From: Saccharothrix sp. NRRL B-16314
GTDB lineage: Bacteria; Actinomycetota; Actinomycetes; Mycobacteriales; Pseudonocardiaceae
Length of the DNA stretch: 64,000 nucleotides
Direction: 5' to 3'
NCBI RefSeq assembly: GCF_000716595.1
Contig: NZ_JNXC01000022.1
Location: forward strand, 173,167-237,166
Of the stretch, positions 18,281 through 25,953 are shown piece after piece (the first letter of the stretch is position 1; the number at the start of each line of letters is the position of its first letter). The notes under the pieces were generated by a model, which was not told where the DNA came from, made no database searches, and was given only the letters and a program-made list of their open reading frames with translations. A program made the position numbers and the translations under genes.

Positions 18281-19408
18281 ATGTCGACCCATGTTGGGCC
18301 CGTCGACGTGGATGCGTTGCGTGCGCGCCTTGATCGGGCCACCGCCGCGGCGTCCGTCGCGGGTGTGGATGCGTTGTTGATCTCGCCCGGTTCGGATCTG
18401 CGCTACCTCCTCGGCGCCGGTGGGTCGTCGTTCGAGAGGCTGACGTGCCTGGTCCTCCCGGTCGGCGCATCGCCCGTGCTGGTGGTGCCCAAGCTGGAGC
18501 AGCCCGGCTACGCGGCCATCCCGACCGGGGACCTCGGCGTCGAGGTCGCCACCTGGGTCGACGGTGAAGACCCCTACGCCCTTGTCAAGCAGGCGTTGAA
18601 GGGCTCCCGCACGGCCGTCTCGGACATGATGCCCGCCCTGCACACCCTCCGCTTGCGCGATGTGGTCGGCGCGGACCAGGTGTTGGCCGGCCCGATCCTC
18701 CGGGAACTGCGGATGCGCAAGGACGCCGCGGAAGTGGCGGCGTTGCGCAAGGCGGGCGCCGCCATCGACCGGGTGCACGCTCGGATGGCCGAGTGGCTGC
18801 GACCCGGGCGCACGGAGGCCGAGGTGGGCTCCGACATCGCTGCCGCGATCGTCGCGGAAGGCCACACGGCGGCCGATTTCGTGATCGTCGGCTCCGGCCC
18901 GAACGGCGCCTCACCGCACCACGACGTGTCCGACCGGGTCATCGAAGCCGGTGACGTGGTCGTGGTCGACATCGGCGGGCCGGTGGCCGAGGGCTACAAC
19001 TCCGACTCCACCCGCACCTACGTCCTGGGCGAGCCGCGCGACGCCGACGTGTGGGAGACCTACGCGGTCCTCCAGGCGGCGCAGCGCGCAGCGGTCGAGG
19101 CGGTCCGGCCGGGCGTCACGTGCGAAGCGGTCGACGCCGCCGCGCGCGAGGTCATCGCGGACGCCGGGTTCGGCGACTTCTTCGTCCACCGCACGGGCCA
19201 CGGCATCGGGCTGGACGTCCACGAGGAGCCGTACATCGTCGCCGGCAACGACCTGCCGCTGGAACCGGGCATGGCGTTCAGCGTCGAACCCGGCATCTAC
19301 CTCCCCGGCCGGTGGGGCGCCCGCATCGAGGACATCGTGGTGACCACCGCGGACGGCGTGGAGAGCGTCAACAACCAGCCGCACGAACTGGTGGTGCTGC
19401 CCGCGTGA
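18281..19408 (+). CDS. pepE: M24-family aminopeptidase / Xaa-Pro dipeptidase (PepE-like)
   Basis: 375 residues from ATG 18281 (MSTHVGPVDVDALRARLDRATAA). TAGGCT at 18268-18273 lies seven bases upstream (leaderless pattern), which argues against the longer start at 18215. A creatinase-like N-domain (1-140) is followed by a pita-bread metallopeptidase. The five metal ligands are visible: Asp in VVVDIGGPV, Asp in SDSTRTYV, His in HRTGHGIGLDVHEE, Glu in FSVEPGIYL and Glu in ARIEDIVV. It cleaves N-terminal or Xaa-Pro peptide bonds with two metal ions. It corresponds to Rv2089c. The stop overlaps the Lrp gene start (GTGA). Confidence 0.92.
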   Translation: MSTHVGPVDVDALRARLDRATAAASVAGVDALLISPGSDLRYLLGAGGSSFERLTCLVLPVGASPVLVVPKLEQPGYAAIPTGDLGVEVATWVDGEDPYALVKQALKGSRTAVSDMMPALHTLRLRDVVGADQVLAGPILRELRMRKDAAEVAALRKAGAAIDRVHARMAEWLRPGRTEAEVGSDIAAAIVAEGHTAADFVIVGSGPNGASPHHDVSDRVIEAGDVVVVDIGGPVAEGYNSDSTRTYVLGEPRDADVWETYAVLQAAQRAAVEAVRPGVTCEAVDAAAREVIADAGFGDFFVHRTGHGIGLDVHEEPYIVAGNDLPLEPGMAFSVEPGIYLPGRWGARIEDIVVTTADGVESVNNQPHELVVLPA

Positions 19409-19869
19409 CGAACCTGGCGAACCCAAACCTGGAACCCACGGACCGGGCGATCCTGCGCGAGCTGGCCGCCGACGGCCGGTGCAGCTTCACCGATCTCGCC
19501 GAACGGGTGGGGCTGAGCGTTTCGGCCGTGCACCAGCGGGTTCGGCGGCTGGAGCAGCGCGGCGTGGTCCGCGGTTACGCGGCACGGCTGGACGGCGACG
19601 AGATCGGCCTGCCGCTGACCGCGTTCATCTCGCTGACCCCGATCGACCCGGCCGCCCCGGACGACTACCCCAAGCGGCTGGAGCACCTGCCGCAGATCGA
19701 GGCCTGCTACTCGGTCGCCGGCGACGCCTCGTACCTGGTCCGCGTCCGGGTGGCCTCGCCGACGGCGTTGGAGGAGCTGCTCCGGCACATCCGCGAGTCC
19801 GCGAACGTGTCGACGAGGACGACGGTGGTCCTGTCCACGCCGTACGAGGACCGGCCGCCGGCCGTCTGA
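19405..19869 (+). CDS. Lrp/AsnC-family transcriptional regulator
   Basis: 154 residues from GTG 19405, overlapping the peptidase stop by 4 bases. An N-terminal AsnC helix-turn-helix (LEPTDRAILRELAADGRCSFTDLAERVGLSVSAVHQRVRRLE) is followed by a RAM ligand-binding domain (QIEACYSVAGDASYLVRVRVAS). Such regulators usually bind amino acids, so a link to dipeptide cleavage by the upstream peptidase is a reasonable inference. Confidence 0.92.
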   Translation: MTNLANPNLEPTDRAILRELAADGRCSFTDLAERVGLSVSAVHQRVRRLEQRGVVRGYAARLDGDEIGLPLTAFISLTPIDPAAPDDYPKRLEHLPQIEACYSVAGDASYLVRVRVASPTALEELLRHIRESANVSTRTTVVLSTPYEDRPPAV

Positions 19870-19881
19870 CCCGGCCGGCGG
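19855..19881 (+). terminator. Hairpin at the end of the Lrp gene
   Basis: 10-bp stem CCGCCGGCCG / CGGCCGGCGG around the stop codon (7-base loop), no long T run. Could end transcripts from either side, since the next gene converges. Confidence 0.45.
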
Positions 19882-19948
19882 CAGGCTTGCTCGGGGTTCG
19901 GACTATCCCGCAATCGGACTACCCCGGACGGACTACCCGGAGCCCGGC

Positions 19949-20872
19949 CTACTCCGCTAGCCGGCTCCACGTGCGGGCGAAGCGGGCGAGCACGTCGCGG
20001 TCGTTCCGGCCGGGAGCCCGTGGCAGGAGGCGTTTCACCTCGGCGTCGGTCGCGGGCCGGACGGAGAGGACGAACTCGCGCGCGGCGTCGACGTCCGCCT
20101 GGCCCGACACCTCGGCCGTCACCTCGACGTCGCCCACCCGCCGCGTGAACACGTGGTCGCCGTGGTCCCGCCGGTACACCAGCTCGGTCGTCTCACCCGT
20201 CGCACGCCCCATCGTCAGGCTGGGGAACGCGCGCAGCGGCCGGTCGCGACCGCCGGCGCCGTAGGACAGGGCGGCGCGGTCGTCGCCGACGGTCAGGCGG
20301 GGGAAGTCGTAGCCGTCGGGCGTGGCGATCAGCAGCACGCCACCGGGCAGGTTCGCGTGCGCGACCCGGGACGCGGCGTCGTCGGCCGGCATGGTGCCGG
20401 GCAGCCAGACGCCGAACGCCACCGCCGCGACGGTCACGCCGACCGCGATCAGCCGCACCACCAGCCCGTGCGCCAGCACGGCGGCGGCGAGCGCGAACGG
20501 CAGGCCCAGCCCGGCGATGGCCAGCCACGTCGGTGGTTCGGCGGGTTCGCTCGCCTCCAGCACTTCCGTGTAGAACACCGCGCCGACCAGACCGGACAGG
20601 GTCACGAGTGCGGCCCAGCCGACGCGTCGCCCGGCGGTCTCCGTCAACGGGCTCGCCTTGGGCGTGAACGTGCCGACCAGGAAGATCACCGCGAACGGGC
20701 CGATCATGCCGATCGCGACCAGCGCGGCGCTCTTGACGAAGAACCCGAACAGCACCAGCCAGCCGACGACCATCGCGGACAGCCCCATGACGAGCCACAT
20801 CACGGCGATCTGGACGAGGACCCGTAAGTCGATCATCGGCACACGGTCCCGCGCGGCGGGCTCGGCGGACAT
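19949..20872 (-). CDS. Multi-pass membrane protein of unknown function
   Basis: 307 residues. The N-terminal half has about six hydrophobic helices (VLVQIAVMWLVMGLSAMVV; AALVAIGMIGPFAVIFLVG; VGWAALVTLSGLVGAVFYT; WLAIAGLGLPFALAAAVLA; VVRLIAVGVTVAAVAFGVW). After that comes a soluble region (190-307) with a beta-rich pattern (GGVLLIATPDGYDFPRLTVGDDRAALSYG). No family recognised. Upstream, 19903-19950 contains three GGACTA-type repeats. It sits 12 bases downstream of the aminotransferase on the same strand, so the two may be one operon. Confidence 0.7.
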   Translation of the reverse strand: MSAEPAARDRVPMIDLRVLVQIAVMWLVMGLSAMVVGWLVLFGFFVKSAALVAIGMIGPFAVIFLVGTFTPKASPLTETAGRRVGWAALVTLSGLVGAVFYTEVLEASEPAEPPTWLAIAGLGLPFALAAAVLAHGLVVRLIAVGVTVAAVAFGVWLPGTMPADDAASRVAHANLPGGVLLIATPDGYDFPRLTVGDDRAALSYGAGGRDRPLRAFPSLTMGRATGETTELVYRRDHGDHVFTRRVGDVEVTAEVSGQADVDAAREFVLSVRPATDAEVKRLLPRAPGRNDRDVLARFARTWSRLAE

Positions 20873-20884
20873 CGGTGGATCTAC

Positions 20885-21637
20885 TCAATCGAACGGGTCG
20901 GCGGGGATCGCGTCGTAGGCGGCCTGCACCCTTGCGAGGGCCGGACCGTCCACGGTGAACTCGACGTCGTCGATCCCCGACACCGCGACCACGCCGATCG
21001 AGTTGGTCGCGAACGCGCCCCGGTACCGGCCGAAGTCCGTCAGCCGCACCACTTCCCGGCGGGTCGGCAGTTCCCGTTCGAGCAGTTGCATGGTGATGCC
21101 GTGCAGCCACGCCGCCTGCGGCCACACCACGTCGCCGGCGTCGTCCAGGAACGCGATGTTCGCGATCGCGGCCTCCACCACCACGCCGTTGGCGGTGAGC
21201 AGCGCGCCGTCGTACCCGGCCCGCTCGGCGAGGTTGCCGTGGTGGATCTGCCCGAACCCGCCGATGTGCTTCACGTGCGGCAGCGGACGGGTGTAGGGCA
21301 CCGACATCAGGCGTCGCGGCGTCGCCGGAGGATCGTGGGGCGGGCCCACGACGACCATCACCGAGGGCGTGTCCACGCCGAACACGACGACCCTCACGGC
21401 CGCGTCGCGGACGTCGTCGCCGAGCGCGTGGGAGATCAGGGCGCGGACGTGGTCGCCGGGTAGTTCCTTGCCGTACAGCTCGCGGTTGGCGTCGTCGAGG
21501 CGGCGAAGGTGCAGGTCGAGGCCTTTGGTGCGGCGGTCGCGCACCTGCATGGCGGTGAAGTGCCCGTAGTTGGCCAGCAGGCCGGTGGCGAGCCGGTCGG
21601 TGGTCGGCGGCTCGCCGTCGATCTCGATCCTCAGCAC
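20885..21637 (-). CDS. Aminotransferase class IV (BCAT/ADCL-like)
   Basis: 250 residues from GTG 21637 (VLRIEIDGEPPTTDRLATGLLANYGHF). TACGTT followed by 7 bases precedes the GTG. Fold-type IV landmarks: Arg/Lys-rich RRLDDANRELYG, the PLP lysine in LPHVKHIGGFG, then GYDGALLTANGVVVEAAIANIAFLDD containing the conserved Glu and Asn, and a C-terminal FATNSIGVVAVSGIDD. It is shorter than branched-chain aminotransferases (about 310) and may act on amino-chorismate, D-amino acids or another small amine. Confidence 0.88.
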   Translation of the reverse strand: MLRIEIDGEPPTTDRLATGLLANYGHFTAMQVRDRRTKGLDLHLRRLDDANRELYGKELPGDHVRALISHALGDDVRDAAVRVVVFGVDTPSVMVVVGPPHDPPATPRRLMSVPYTRPLPHVKHIGGFGQIHHGNLAERAGYDGALLTANGVVVEAAIANIAFLDDAGDVVWPQAAWLHGITMQLLERELPTRREVVRLTDFGRYRGAFATNSIGVVAVSGIDDVEFTVDGPALARVQAAYDAIPADPFD

Positions 21638-21706
21638 GGACCAGAACGTAGCGTGGCAGGAATCGAGGGTCGTGGGTCGTTGCCGCCACCGCGGTAGGCG
21701 GAGAGG

Positions 21707-22684
21707 GTGGACGGTGTGGAACGAGAGGTGCTGGTCGTCGGCTATGCGGGGGCGACCATGACCGATATCGCGGGCCCGGTGGACGTGTTCGCCGGCGCCA
21801 CCTTCGCGCGGGGCGAGCGCGGGGACGGGTACCGGGTGCGGCTGGCGGCGGTCGGCGGCGGGTTCGAGGTGTCCGGTGGGCTGCGGATGGAGGCCGAGGA
21901 CCTGCGGGACGTGTCCGGAGGGGTGGACACGGTCCTGGTGGTCGGCGGCTTCGGGTTCACCGGTGCGGCTCGTGACGCCGAGCTGCTGAGCCACGTGCGG
22001 CGCGTGGCGGACTGCTCGCGGCGGGTCGCGAGCGTGTGCACGGGCGCGTTCGTGCTCGCGGAGGCGGGGCTGCTCGACGGCGTCCGCGCCACCACGCACT
22101 GGGCGTACTGCGACCGTCTCGCCGACGACCACCCGTCGGTCCGGGTGGTGCCGGACGCGATCTTCGTGCAGGACGGGCGGGTGGTCACGTCCGCCGGTGT
22201 CACCGCGGGCATCGACCTCGCGTTGGCGCTGGTGGAACGCGACCACGACGCCGCGCTGGCCCGGCTGGTCGCGCGCTGGATGGTGGTGTTCCTGCAACGG
22301 CCCGGAGGCCAGTCGCAGTTCAGCGTGCGGTCACGGGTGCAGCCGGTGCGGGAACCGGGGCTGCGGGCCGTGCTCGACGCGATCGCCGACGACCCGTCGG
22401 CGGGTTGGACGGTCGAGGAGATGGCCCGCCGCGCCGCGATGAGCCCCAGGCACTTCGCGCGGGTGTTCCCGCGCAGGGTCGGCGTGCCGCCCGCCCGGTA
22501 CGTCGAGCGGGTCCGGGTCGAGGCGGCGGCCGGGTTGTTGGAGTCGGGCGACGAAGGGTTGGACGTCGTCGCCCGACGCACGGGTTTCGGTTCGGCGGAG
22601 ACGATGCGCCGGGCCTTCTTGCGGGTGCTCGGCGTGACGCCGGGCGGTTACCGCCACAGGTTCCGCACCACCGGTGCGGCATGA
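21707..22684 (+). CDS. GlxA-type regulator (DJ-1/PfpI domain + AraC HTH)
   Basis: 325 residues from GTG 21707. Residues 1-190 are a DJ-1/PfpI domain with the nucleophile-elbow cysteine in ASVCTGAFVLAEAGLLDG. Residues 210-320 are two AraC helix-turn-helix motifs (WTVEEMARRAAMSPRHFARVFPRRVGVPP and VVARRTGFGSAETMRRAFLRVLGVTPGGYR). The DJ-1 domain is usually a sensor in these regulators. ATGA overlap with the next gene, itself a DJ-1 protein, suggests one operon. Confidence 0.93.
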   Translation: MDGVEREVLVVGYAGATMTDIAGPVDVFAGATFARGERGDGYRVRLAAVGGGFEVSGGLRMEAEDLRDVSGGVDTVLVVGGFGFTGAARDAELLSHVRRVADCSRRVASVCTGAFVLAEAGLLDGVRATTHWAYCDRLADDHPSVRVVPDAIFVQDGRVVTSAGVTAGIDLALALVERDHDAALARLVARWMVVFLQRPGGQSQFSVRSRVQPVREPGLRAVLDAIADDPSAGWTVEEMARRAAMSPRHFARVFPRRVGVPPARYVERVRVEAAAGLLESGDEGLDVVARRTGFGSAETMRRAFLRVLGVTPGGYRHRFRTTGAA

Positions 22685-23325
22685 GTCGAGGGGGAACCAT
22701 GGACGTGGCTTTCGTGCTCTACCCGGACATGACGGCGCTGGACCTGATCGGTCCGTACGAGGTGCTGGGGCACCAGCCGGAGGTGACCGCGCACTTCGTG
22801 GCCGAGTCACGCGAGCCGGTGCGCACCGACGCCGGGCTGATGATCGTGCCGACGACGACGTTCGCCGAGGTGGACCGGGCCGACGTGATCGTGGTGCCCG
22901 GCGCCCGTGGCTGGGCCAAGGTGCTGGCGGACGGCGTGGTCGGGGCGTGGCTGCGCGAGGTGCACCCGACCGCGACCTGGACCACGTCGGTGTGCACCGG
23001 GTCGACGCTGCTGGCGCAGGCGGGCATCCTCGACGGCCGTCCGGCGACCACGCACTGGGCGTTGCGCGACGAGCTGGCCGCCCGCGGCGCGGTCGTCAGC
23101 ACCGAGCGGGTGGTGGTCGACGGGTCCGTGGTCACCGCCGCCGGGGTGTCCGCCGGGATCGACATGGCGCTCACCCTGACCGGTCTGATCTGGGACGACC
23201 AGCGGGCCGAGTTCACCCAGCTCTTCCTGGAGTACGACCCCCGGCCGCCCTACGGGAGCGGGTCCCCCGAGACGGCGCCCGCCGAACTCGTCGCCTTCGC
23301 CCGCGGCGTGCTCACCGGGAGCTGA
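22681..23325 (+). CDS. DJ-1/PfpI family protein (isonitrile hydratase-like)
   Basis: 214 residues from ATG 22681 (or 22699, MDVAFVLYPDMTALDLIGPYEVL). The nucleophile region WTTSVCTGSTLLAQAGILDGRPATTHW closely matches the same stretch in the neighbouring GlxA protein, so the pair may have arisen by duplication. The DIGP/ALDLIGPYE start is the isonitrile-hydratase/InhA type. The reaction is a guess. The start overlaps the preceding stop (ATGA). Confidence 0.88.
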   Translation: MSRGGTMDVAFVLYPDMTALDLIGPYEVLGHQPEVTAHFVAESREPVRTDAGLMIVPTTTFAEVDRADVIVVPGARGWAKVLADGVVGAWLREVHPTATWTTSVCTGSTLLAQAGILDGRPATTHWALRDELAARGAVVSTERVVVDGSVVTAAGVSAGIDMALTLTGLIWDDQRAEFTQLFLEYDPRPPYGSGSPETAPAELVAFARGVLTGS

Positions 23326-23613
23326 CCGGGTCACCGCGAGCAGCACGGCGGGCTGCCCGCCGTGCTGTCGCAGGACTTCCAGCGGCAGTCGGACCGGAGC
23401 CGGCCCAGCAGGAGTCGGCTCAGCAGGTGCCGGCCCGGCAAGGGTCGGCCCGGCAGGAGTCGGTCCGGCAAGGGCCAGCACCGATCCTCCCGGGAACAGC
23501 TCGCCGTCCAGGTCGAGCACGCCGCTGAGGACGATCACCAACGCGTCCCGCCACTCGGCGGGGTCGTAGGGGAGGGAGCCCGCCACCGTGACCACGCGGA
23601 CGTCGAAGTTCAC
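23326..23613 (-). CDS. Cupin-like small protein with Pro-Ala-Gly repeat insertion; C-terminal end unclear
   Basis: Starts at GTG 23613, overlapping the sigma-factor stop (GTGA): VNFDVRVVTVAGSLPYDPAEWRDALVIVLSGVLDLDGE. Small cupin-like proteins of this type often follow SnoaL-tailed ECF sigma factors in actinobacteria. Between the two conserved halves (GGSVLALAG and VRLPLEVLRQHGGQPAVLLAVTR) lies a roughly 24-residue run of (A)GPTPAGPTLAGPAPAEP units, coded by a tandem repeat at about 23392-23465. The expected stop after LLAVTR is missing. The frame runs on, antisense to the DJ-1 gene, to 22807. Either a longer chimera is made or the gene is damaged. Confidence 0.5.
23341..23367. terminator. 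Strong hairpin after the DJ-1 gene
   Basis: Perfect 12-bp stem (CAGCACGGCGGG / CCCGCCGTGCTG) with a 3-base loop, 16 bases past the DJ-1 stop. No T run on the plus side. It also lies in the coding part of the cupin-like frame on the other strand, so the symmetry may be incidental. Confidence 0.4.
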
Positions 23614-24548
23614 AGCGTCGCGGGCAGGCCGAAGAGCGGGAACCGGTCCGGGCCGAACGTGATGACCTGGGCGATCACGTCGTCCTCCACGCGCAGCACG
23701 TCCAGCGCCACCGGCTTGAAGAACTCCTCGCCGGGCTTGCGGGCGTAGCACGCCAGCGCCGGCTGCCGGTTCGCCCTGGTCTCCACGACCTTCCACTCGC
23801 CGAACGCGTCCGGGCCGACCATGACCGACGCCCACGACCCGATCAGCTCGTCCCGGCCGCGGAGCCACTCGGGCTGCGGCGGCATGGTCCACGTGACGTC
23901 CTCCCGCAACACGGCGGCCATCCGCTCCAGGTCACAGCTCTCGGTGGCCTCGACCAGCCTCCGCACCACCGCCTTCTCCCGCGGGTTCGGCTCACCCGAC
24001 CAGTCCGCACGCCGTTCCGGCAGGTGCTTGCGCATGGTGACGCGGGCGCGTTGCAGCGCGCTGTTCACCGCCGGCACCGTCTCCTGCAGCAACGCCGCCG
24101 TCTCGCTCGCCGGCCAGCCCAGCACGTCCCGCAGCACCAGCACCGCCCGCTGCCTCGCCGGCAGGTGCTGCACCGCGGCCAGGAACGCCAGCTCGATCGT
24201 CTCCCGCGCCACCACCTCCACGTCCGGCTCGGCGTCCAGCAGCGAATCGGGGAACGGCTGGAGCCACGGCACGTCCGCCGCCGGCATGTCGTCGGTCGTG
24301 GCCCGCGGAGGACGGCGGTTGATCACGTCGAGGCACGCGTTCGTGGCGATCCGGTACAGCCAGGCCCGGAACGACGACCGCCCCTCGAACGTGTCCCGCG
24401 CCCGCCACGCCTTGAGGAAGGTCTCCTGCACGAGGTCTTCGGCCTCGTCGAACGAGCCGAGCAGCCGGTAGCAGTGCACCCGCAGCTCGTGCCGGTACCG
24501 CTCGGCTTCCCGCGTGAAGTCAACCGTCATCGCCGAAACCCCACTCAT
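23610..24548 (-). CDS. ECF sigma factor with SnoaL-like C-terminal domain
   Basis: 312 residues from ATG 24548 (MSGVSAMTVDFTREAERYRHELRVHCYRLLG), preceded at 7 bases by GGAGG. Sigma-70 region 2 (AEDLVQETFLKAWRARDTFEGRSSFRAWLYRIATN) and region 4 (LPARQRAVLVLRDVLGWPASETAALLQETVPAVNSALQRAR) are followed by a SnoaL-like domain (200-310; LVEATESCDLERMAAVLREDVTWTMPP). In such families the fused C-terminal domain replaces an anti-sigma factor and tunes activity. A GTGA overlap couples it to the cupin-like gene. Confidence 0.93.
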   Translation of the reverse strand: MSGVSAMTVDFTREAERYRHELRVHCYRLLGSFDEAEDLVQETFLKAWRARDTFEGRSSFRAWLYRIATNACLDVINRRPPRATTDDMPAADVPWLQPFPDSLLDAEPDVEVVARETIELAFLAAVQHLPARQRAVLVLRDVLGWPASETAALLQETVPAVNSALQRARVTMRKHLPERRADWSGEPNPREKAVVRRLVEATESCDLERMAAVLREDVTWTMPPQPEWLRGRDELIGSWASVMVGPDAFGEWKVVETRANRQPALACYARKPGEEFFKPVALDVLRVEDDVIAQVITFGPDRFPLFGLPATL

Positions 24549-24711
24549 CGTCACCCTCCGGGCTTGTACGGTGACGTGCCGGTCGCACGTCGCACAACTT
24601 GTGACCGGGTCGGCCCCGGAAACTCATCGGTCGCGTCGGGATCGGCTGCGTCGGGATCGGCTGCGTCGGATCTGCCGGCATCGGATCGGCCGGTCGGAGC
24701 GGGGGATCAGG

Positions 24712-25908
24712 GTGGTCGGGGGCACGGGGTTCCGCGCGGTGTTCGCGGTGCCGGAGTTCCGGGTGCTGTGGTCGGCGGCGGTGCTGTCCACCGTCGGGGA
24801 CCAGCTGGCCCGGGTCGCTTTGTCGGTGCTGGTGTTCCAGCGCACCGGCTCGGCGGCGTGGACCGCGTTGACCTACGCGTTGACGATGCTGCCCGCGCTG
24901 GTGTCGGGCGTCCTGCTGACCGGGCTGGCCGACCGGTACCCGAGGCGGACCGTGATGGTGGTCGCGGACGCGGTGCGGGCCGTGCTGCTGGCCGTGATGG
25001 CGATCCCGGGCGTGCCGTTGCCGCTGGTCGCGGCGTTGCTGGTGGTCGCGCAGCTCGCGGAGCCGCCGTTCGCCGCCGCGCAGGGCGCGCTGCTGCCGTC
25101 CGTGCTGGGCGACCGGTACGAGGCCGGGCAGTCCGTGCACCTGATCACGCACCAGGCGGGGTTGCTGCTGGGGTTCGTCGGCGGCGGCCTGGTGGTGGCG
25201 TGGCTGGGGACGTCCGGGGCGCTGTTGGCGGACGGGGTCACGTTCGCGTTGTCGGCGCTGCTGCTGCGGTTCGGCCTGCGGCACCGCCCGGCGCCCGCGT
25301 TCGTGCCCGCCGCGCACGTGCGGATCAGGGCCGGCGCGGCGCTGGTGTGGCGGGACAAGCGGCTGCGGATGCTGGTCGGGCTCGGGTGGCTGGCGATGTT
25401 CACCGTGGTGCCGGAAGGGCTGGCCGCGCCGTTCTCGGCGGAGGTCGGCGCGGGCGCGGCGGGCGTCGGCCTGCTGCTGGCCGCCGACCCGGCCGGGATG
25501 GTGCTGGGCACCGTGCTGCTGAGGTTCCTGCCCACGTCGCTGCGGGTGCGGCTGCTCGGACTGCTGGCGGTGGCCACGGCGCTGCCGCTGGTCGGCTACC
25601 TGCTCGCGCCGGACCTCGTCGGCGCGGTGGCGCTGCTCGCGGTGAGCGGCGTGTTCAGCGCCTACCAGGTGACGGCGGGAGCGACGTTCGTGCGCCTGGT
25701 GCCGGACGAGCAGCGCGGGCAGGCGTTGGGCTTCGCCCGCAGCGGGCTCGTCGCCGCCCAGGGCATCGGTGTCGCCGCCGGCGGCCTGCTGGCCACCGTG
25801 ACCGGTTCCGCGGGCGCCGCCATCGCCGTGGCGGGCGTCGCGGGCACGGTCCTGGCACTCGCCGCCACCACCGCCTGGTCCCGCGTCGCACCCGCCGCGG
25901 CGAACTGA
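24712..25908 (+). CDS. MFS transporter
   Basis: 398 residues from GTG 24712, with GGGGG just upstream. The frame is open further upstream but only through repeats (GATCGGCTGCGTCGG units, 24640-24690). About 12 hydrophobic helices. The helix 2-3 loop LTGLADRYPRRTVMVVADAVRA is the MFS signature A region. DHA-type drug efflux or MFS_3 family; substrate unknown. A second MFS gene follows 43 bases downstream and the two are joined by a 13-base tandem repeat. Confidence 0.9.
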   Translation: MVGGTGFRAVFAVPEFRVLWSAAVLSTVGDQLARVALSVLVFQRTGSAAWTALTYALTMLPALVSGVLLTGLADRYPRRTVMVVADAVRAVLLAVMAIPGVPLPLVAALLVVAQLAEPPFAAAQGALLPSVLGDRYEAGQSVHLITHQAGLLLGFVGGGLVVAWLGTSGALLADGVTFALSALLLRFGLRHRPAPAFVPAAHVRIRAGAALVWRDKRLRMLVGLGWLAMFTVVPEGLAAPFSAEVGAGAAGVGLLLAADPAGMVLGTVLLRFLPTSLRVRLLGLLAVATALPLVGYLLAPDLVGAVALLAVSGVFSAYQVTAGATFVRLVPDEQRGQALGFARSGLVAAQGIGVAAGGLLATVTGSAGAAIAVAGVAGTVLALAATTAWSRVAPAAAN

Positions 25909-25953
25909 CGCGGTGAACTGACGCGGTGAACTGACGCGGTGAACTGACCAGGT
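25902..25953 (+). repeat. Four 13-base tandem repeats joining two MFS genes
   Basis: Units GAACTGACGCGGT at 25902, 25915 and 25928, with a fourth variant (GAACTGACCAGGT) at 25941-25953. The first unit contains the stop of the upstream MFS gene and the last touches the GTG start of the downstream one. It looks like slippage amplification of a stop/start junction. Confidence 0.9.
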
